A stretch of DNA of 64,000 bases, from the NCBI GenBank assembly GCA_023442465.1, contig JAEZZQ010000007.1:1-64000 (forward strand), written 5' to 3'. The stretch is from Bacillota bacterium. Lineage in GTDB: Bacteria; Bacillota; Clostridia; Lachnospirales; Lachnospiraceae. A program made the translations under genes and the position numbers. Positions 60,879-64,000 of this stretch are shown here, one piece after another; positions within the stretch are counted from its first letter, which is position 1; each line of letters begins with the position of its first letter. Under the pieces are notes generated by a model that saw only the letters and a program-made list of their open reading frames with translations, was not told the DNA's origin and made no database searches.

Positions 60879-61209
60879 GAATTTTCCCCGCGGTTTTGCC
60901 TGCCTATCGTTTCTTAAGCATTATATTACACTAAAAAAGGTGAGGCCACTACTACAAAAAATCAAAGCCTCAAAACAATGGAACTCAAAGCACCACCTCT
61001 GATGCATCCTTTGCGATACTGCCATGGATGTGGCAAACAGATCCAACATTCTGGTAAACATCGCGAATGCTGGATATTATTCCTTAAATGGCGAAACCTT
61101 GAACCCTATAAAAATCACATGCCAAATCTTATAATTTTCGACAAACTTTTACACTTACATCCCCCATATGCATATAATAATACTATAAGAAATCTCAAGG
61201 AGTAACTAC

Positions 61210-61656
61210 ATGGACTTTAACACTGGTGAATCACCCGGTGATTCCGGCAACATGAGTGAAACCTCTAGTATTTTTGTAACTAACTTAGCATTGGAATCCA
61301 TAAATAACGATCTATTCTTTGCTACAAAATGGACCAGCAGAAATATGCAGTTTGCGCTCATGTCTGTACCTGTCGGTTCCGAAACCGGTTTAGTTATAAA
61401 CCAAAATTCAGATCAGTTTTTTTATATTGAACAGGGCAGCGCATTGACAACTATGGGCAACTGCGAAAATTGCCTTAATTTTCAATCACTCTTATATAGC
61501 GGGTTTGGGGCATTTGTCCCAGCCGGTATATGGTATAACGTAATTAATATGGGACCGATTGATTTGAAAATGTTTACAGTCTACGCACCAGCTTTTCATT
61601 CCTACAACGCAGTCTTTAACACGAAAGACGAATGGTTCACTAACAAGGAATCTTAA
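61210..61656 (+). CDS. Cupin-domain protein
   Basis: The 148-residue protein is one cupin barrel: MQFALMSVPVGSETGL, DQFFYIEQGSALTTMG, LYSGFGAFVPAGIWYNVINM and LKMFTVYAPAFHS. The usual metal-binding histidines are mostly replaced (Asn in the first motif, Asn and Asp elsewhere), so metal-dependent catalysis is doubtful. AAGGAG precedes the ATG at good spacing. A hairpin follows at 61878. The first 20 residues are unstructured. The 330 bases upstream hold only an AT-rich promoter-like zone. Confidence 0.8.
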   Translation: MDFNTGESPGDSGNMSETSSIFVTNLALESINNDLFFATKWTSRNMQFALMSVPVGSETGLVINQNSDQFFYIEQGSALTTMGNCENCLNFQSLLYSGFGAFVPAGIWYNVINMGPIDLKMFTVYAPAFHSYNAVFNTKDEWFTNKES

Positions 61657-61877
61657 AAAAGTTATGAACTTCCATATAAACTTAGCTTTCACTTATGGAC
61701 ATACAGGCAGCGCTAAAGTTGTGTTTTTATTTGGGGGTTCCAACAAGAACAAGATTCCAAAGCTGCCCGTAAGAATACTATAGTATTGGGCTAATGATTA
61801 TGCTCTAACCACAAAATTGTTTGAAATGGCCGGCACATCACAATAACTGTTTTACCATAACCTCTCATACTCCAGAG

Positions 61878-61917
61878 AAAGGCGGCGTAAAGGATATTCC
61901 TAAATTGCGTCGCCTTT
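61878..61917 (+). terminator. Terminator downstream of the cupin gene
   Basis: AAAGGCGGCG (61878-61887) pairs with CGTCGCCTTT (61908-61917) with one G-U pair, an inner AGGATATTCCT, and a T-run. Confidence 0.7.
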
Positions 61918-61970
61918 TTATCATGGGTAAATTAAACTTAAGAACTAAACAAAATCAAATAAATTAATCT

Positions 61971-62293
61971 CTATTTCTGAGAATCGAGAATAAACAAAGA
62001 CGCATCATGCCCCATAAATATTTTACTTCTGGTATAAAAAGTTTTAAATTGAATATTCCGATAACCAATTTTCTCCATTCTACTCGCTAACTCGATTCAA
62101 TTAAATCCGTTATGAACCATATCTGACATTATTTTTTTATTTGGTTAATCATGTTTTGTGATGTATCCAGAAAAAGTATAGATTTAAAACCATGTAATAA
62201 TTCCATTCCAGCAAGATCAGTTCCGCACCCAAAATCAATGGCATTCTTATTTAGGGGCTCAACTAAATATTCGCGAATAGCATTCGATGATAT
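61971..62293 (-). pseudogene. Decayed class I SAM-dependent methyltransferase
   Basis: On the minus strand, 62293 to 62129 encodes IREYLVEPLNKNAIDFGCGT and then ELLHGFKSILFLDTSQN, the SAM-binding motif I and following strand, ending at a stop. In another frame, 62128 to 61971 encodes MVHNGFN, a TGA stop, then MEKIGYRNIQFKTFYTRSKI and FMGHDASLFILDSQK, the C-terminus of the same enzyme type. The N-terminus and about 60 or more central residues are missing, and at least one frameshift and one nonsense codon separate the parts. Confidence 0.75.
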
Positions 62294-62394
62294 TCATCCT
62301 ATTACTTAACAAAGCACATGCTCATTTCAACAAGCAAACCGCTCCTATATGCCTTGAGTGTGTCTTTTGATTATCAGCCATTCTATTGATAGCC

Positions 62395-63204
62395 TTATCG
62401 CTTAAATTCGTTTCTGTGTCTTTCAAAAAAATCGAAGAAATATCTTACATTCTCAAGCTCTGTCCATTTCGTTTCTTCCAGTTCCCTGGAATCTAAATTA
62501 TATATTTTTGCATTCAATGTCCCTAACATGAACGGGGAATGTGTAGAAATAATGAACTGGCATCCTAAAAATCTGGACATTTTATTTATCTTCTCAGCCA
62601 GCAATATCTGATTGGCCGGTGATAATGATACCTCAGGCTCATCCAGCAAATAAAGCGCATCCGGTTCCATATAATCATCTAACATTTGTAAAGTAGTTTC
62701 TCCATTTGAATATTTTTCCTGCGCAAATTTTATATATTCCATCTGTTCACTCATCTTTACAGAATTTCTTAATTGTTCTCTCTGCTCTTTAGGCATCCCT
62801 CTCCTGACATGTTCATAAATATATCCATCCCCTAAAATCTGCTCTTGTTGTATTTTCTTTATTTCATATAAAATATCTTCGCTTTTAATGTATCTGCTTC
62901 CCTCAGGAAGTCTGCCGATCGGTATACCACTTTCTTCTTCACCTAACGTATAACTGCATTCATCTATAAATTTTTTGAAATAGGGTGTAATTCCATATTT
63001 GTTACTGGTGGCATATTCCTGTCCTTGCATTTGCAGCTTATTTGCCATAATATTCAGTATTGTAGATTTTCCGGATGCGTTATTGCCATATAAAATTGTA
63101 ATCGGACTAAATAAGAATAACTTATCTAATTTATCTGCAAACACATTATATGGATAAATATTGGGGTTATTCACTGTCTCCCCGGATAATAGGAAACTGT
63201 TCAA
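62395..63204 (-). CDS. AAA-family ATPase (ABC/SMC-like, AAA_21 type)
   Basis: The 269-residue protein has Walker A LYGNNASGKSTILNIMANK, an ABC-like signature KYSNGETTLQML, Walker B ALYLLDEPEVSLSPANQ and the H-loop IISTHSPFMLGT. A helical insertion lies between (about 75-160). Such stand-alone ATPases occur in chromosomal and defence contexts; no nuclease or partner gene is adjacent, so I assign no defence role. The flanking gene decay and AT-richness suggest an accessory region. Confidence 0.88.
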   Translation of the reverse strand: MNSFLLSGETVNNPNIYPYNVFADKLDKLFLFSPITILYGNNASGKSTILNIMANKLQMQGQEYATSNKYGITPYFKKFIDECSYTLGEEESGIPIGRLPEGSRYIKSEDILYEIKKIQQEQILGDGYIYEHVRRGMPKEQREQLRNSVKMSEQMEYIKFAQEKYSNGETTLQMLDDYMEPDALYLLDEPEVSLSPANQILLAEKINKMSRFLGCQFIISTHSPFMLGTLNAKIYNLDSRELEETKWTELENVRYFFDFFERHRNEFKR

Positions 63205-63426
63205 ATATATAATCGCTTACACCTTCTCTCATATGAAATATACTTTTGTAACGTTACGGTAAAATAAGTATACACTATTTCCATTTTCAGAACAAGTGTT
63301 CCGGTGACTTAATAGATTTTTACCGTTTCAAAAATGTTCTTACGCAGCTTAAGGACAAGTGTTAAGCTACTGTGTGAACAGTAACACAGTTATACTGAAC
63401 TTTTCCTAAAAAATATAAATAACCTA

Positions 63427-63455
63427 TTGACAAAACATCTGTAAGTAATTAAAAT
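63427..63455 (+). promoter_or_regulatory. Promoter of the T-box and aminotransferase unit
   Basis: TTGACA (63427-63432), 17 bases, TAAAAT (63450-63455), immediately upstream of stem I. Between 63205 and 63426 only a small CTGT-GTGA-ACAG hairpin is seen. Confidence 0.85.
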
Positions 63456-63461
63456 TCATTT

Positions 63462-63742
63462 AATGATAAAGATAAATGCAATGAAGGAAAGTAGTAAGCA
63501 TGAATGAAGTTTCAGAGAGAGGATGGCTGGTGAGAATCCTTATGGAGTTCGTGGTGAAGCAGTTCCGGAGCAGAGGAGCCCAAAGGCGCATTTGAAATGA
63601 TATGCTTAGTAGGTTTCGACGTATTCCCACGTTACAGGGACGCATCATGATTGTGATGGATGAGAGCAGGTTTTCCTGAATTTAGGTGGTAACACGGATA
63701 TTCGCATATTCGCCCTAAGCGTAAAGATTTACGCTTGGGGCT
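63462..63742 (+). promoter_or_regulatory. Alanine-type T-box leader
   Basis: Stem I includes the AGTAGTAAGCATGAATG and TTCAGAGAGAGGATGG landmarks. The specifier loop reads GAA then GCA, an alanine codon, at 63559-63561. The antiterminator core AGGTGGTAACACGG is at 63684-63697. The terminator (63712-63741, GCCCTAAGCGTAAA with TTTACGCTTGGGGC) is followed by TTTTTC. Uncharged tRNA-Ala should turn on the downstream aminotransferase gene. Confidence 0.88.
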
Positions 63743-63835
63743 TTTTCTTTGTCAGAATAAAAGTGTGCTGCACATCCATTGTTTATGTAATAGGAGCTTT
63801 TTACTATTACAGAAAAATATTAGGAGGTTTTTACT

Positions 63836-64000
63836 ATGAGAATGTTTGAAAAATCATCGAAGCTTGACAATGTGTGCTATGACATCCGGGGACCTGTTAT
63901 GGATGAGGCCAACAGAATGATTGCGGCCGGAGAGAAAATAGTGAAATTGAATATTGGAAATCCTGCGCCGTTTGGCTTCAGAGCGCCGGACGCAGTAATA
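63836..64000 (+). CDS. PLP-dependent aminotransferase (alanine transaminase-like), truncated by window end
   Basis: Only the first 55 codons are present: MRMFEKSSKLDNVCYDIRGP, then VMDEANRMIAAGEKIVKLNI and GNPAPFGFRAPDAVI. This is the N-terminus of AlaA/AspC-type class I aminotransferases; GNP-x-PFGF is characteristic of AlaA-like enzymes. TAGGAGG precedes the ATG. The alanine-specifier T-box upstream supports a role in making alanine from pyruvate. The catalytic lysine lies outside the window. Confidence 0.88.
   Translation, partial: MRMFEKSSKLDNVCYDIRGPVMDEANRMIAAGEKIVKLNIGNPAPFGFRAPDAVI

Noticed and set aside
60978..61205. 75-codon frame with a CxxC-like CHGCGKQIQHSGKHREC segment
   Set aside because: No ribosome site, no recognisable domain beyond a few Cys/His, and it covers the probable cupin promoter. 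A decayed fragment is possible but not supported.
61664..61783. 39-codon frame after the cupin gene
   Set aside because: Weak ribosome spacing, no promoter of its own and no recognised similarity.
62395..63204. AAA ATPase as an anti-phage system
   Set aside because: No nuclease, reverse transcriptase or other effector gene is adjacent; the upstream neighbour is a T-box and the downstream one a methyltransferase remnant.
63367..63388. Short TGTGTGAACAGYAACA motif also found at 18131-18146
   Set aside because: Two copies of a small CTGT-GTGA-ACAG hairpin are too few to call a repeat family from this window.

Overview
The window looks like chromosome from an anaerobic Clostridia, most likely Lachnospiraceae. 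The evidence is two T-box leaders, strong TTGACA/TATAAT promoters with G-rich ribosome binding sites, moderate GC, YesM/YesN sugar regulation, a carboxyspermidine-type polyamine operon, de novo nadABC and large secreted starch enzymes. No tRNA, rRNA, CRISPR array, intact insertion sequence or prophage is visible.

Layout. 0-6.5 kb: AraC regulator, DUF3892 protein, chemoreceptor, a small serine recombinase next to paired inverted repeats that may bound an invertible promoter, EamA exporter, CorA channel and a cytoplasmic Cu/Zn SOD-like protein. 6.5-12.8 kb: polyamine operon (speA, speE, speB, carboxy(nor)spermidine dehydrogenase, nspC), preceded by a structured RNA candidate and a 20-codon ORF with its own promoter. 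12.8-18.8 kb: CAT-like acetyltransferase, Fe-alcohol dehydrogenase, cheX-hemerythrin pair, a small ORF, and leuA behind a leucine T-box with two terminator modules. 18.2-24.4 kb: an internally duplicated protein, a GMC oxidoreductase with a gluconate-dehydrogenase-subunit-3-like partner, and nadABC. 24.6-30.7 kb: MacB-type efflux system divergent from a two-component system. 30.7-35.3 kb is AT-richer and accessory: esterase, DUF3788, an unknown protein, acyltransferase, AbrB and DinB.

35.4-46.3 kb: a kinase-GH9-NagB operon under a perfect cre site, then a 1606-residue secreted amylase ending in LysM, opposite a LacI regulator. 46.5-50.4 kb: flavoprotein, second chemoreceptor, and an EamA transporter with a 24-histidine tail. 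50.7-60.9 kb: YesM kinase, YesN regulator, membrane-anchored solute-binding protein, ABC sugar importer and GH36 alpha-galactosidase, forming one sensing, uptake and hydrolysis unit. 61-64 kb: cupin protein, decayed methyltransferase, AAA ATPase, and an alanine-type T-box in front of a truncated aminotransferase gene.

The most interesting candidates are the invertible promoter by the recombinase, the small ORF and structured RNA upstream of speA, the tandem-module leuA T-box, the predicted glucosaminidase operon, the LysM-tailed amylase and the tethered second binding protein beside YesM/YesN.
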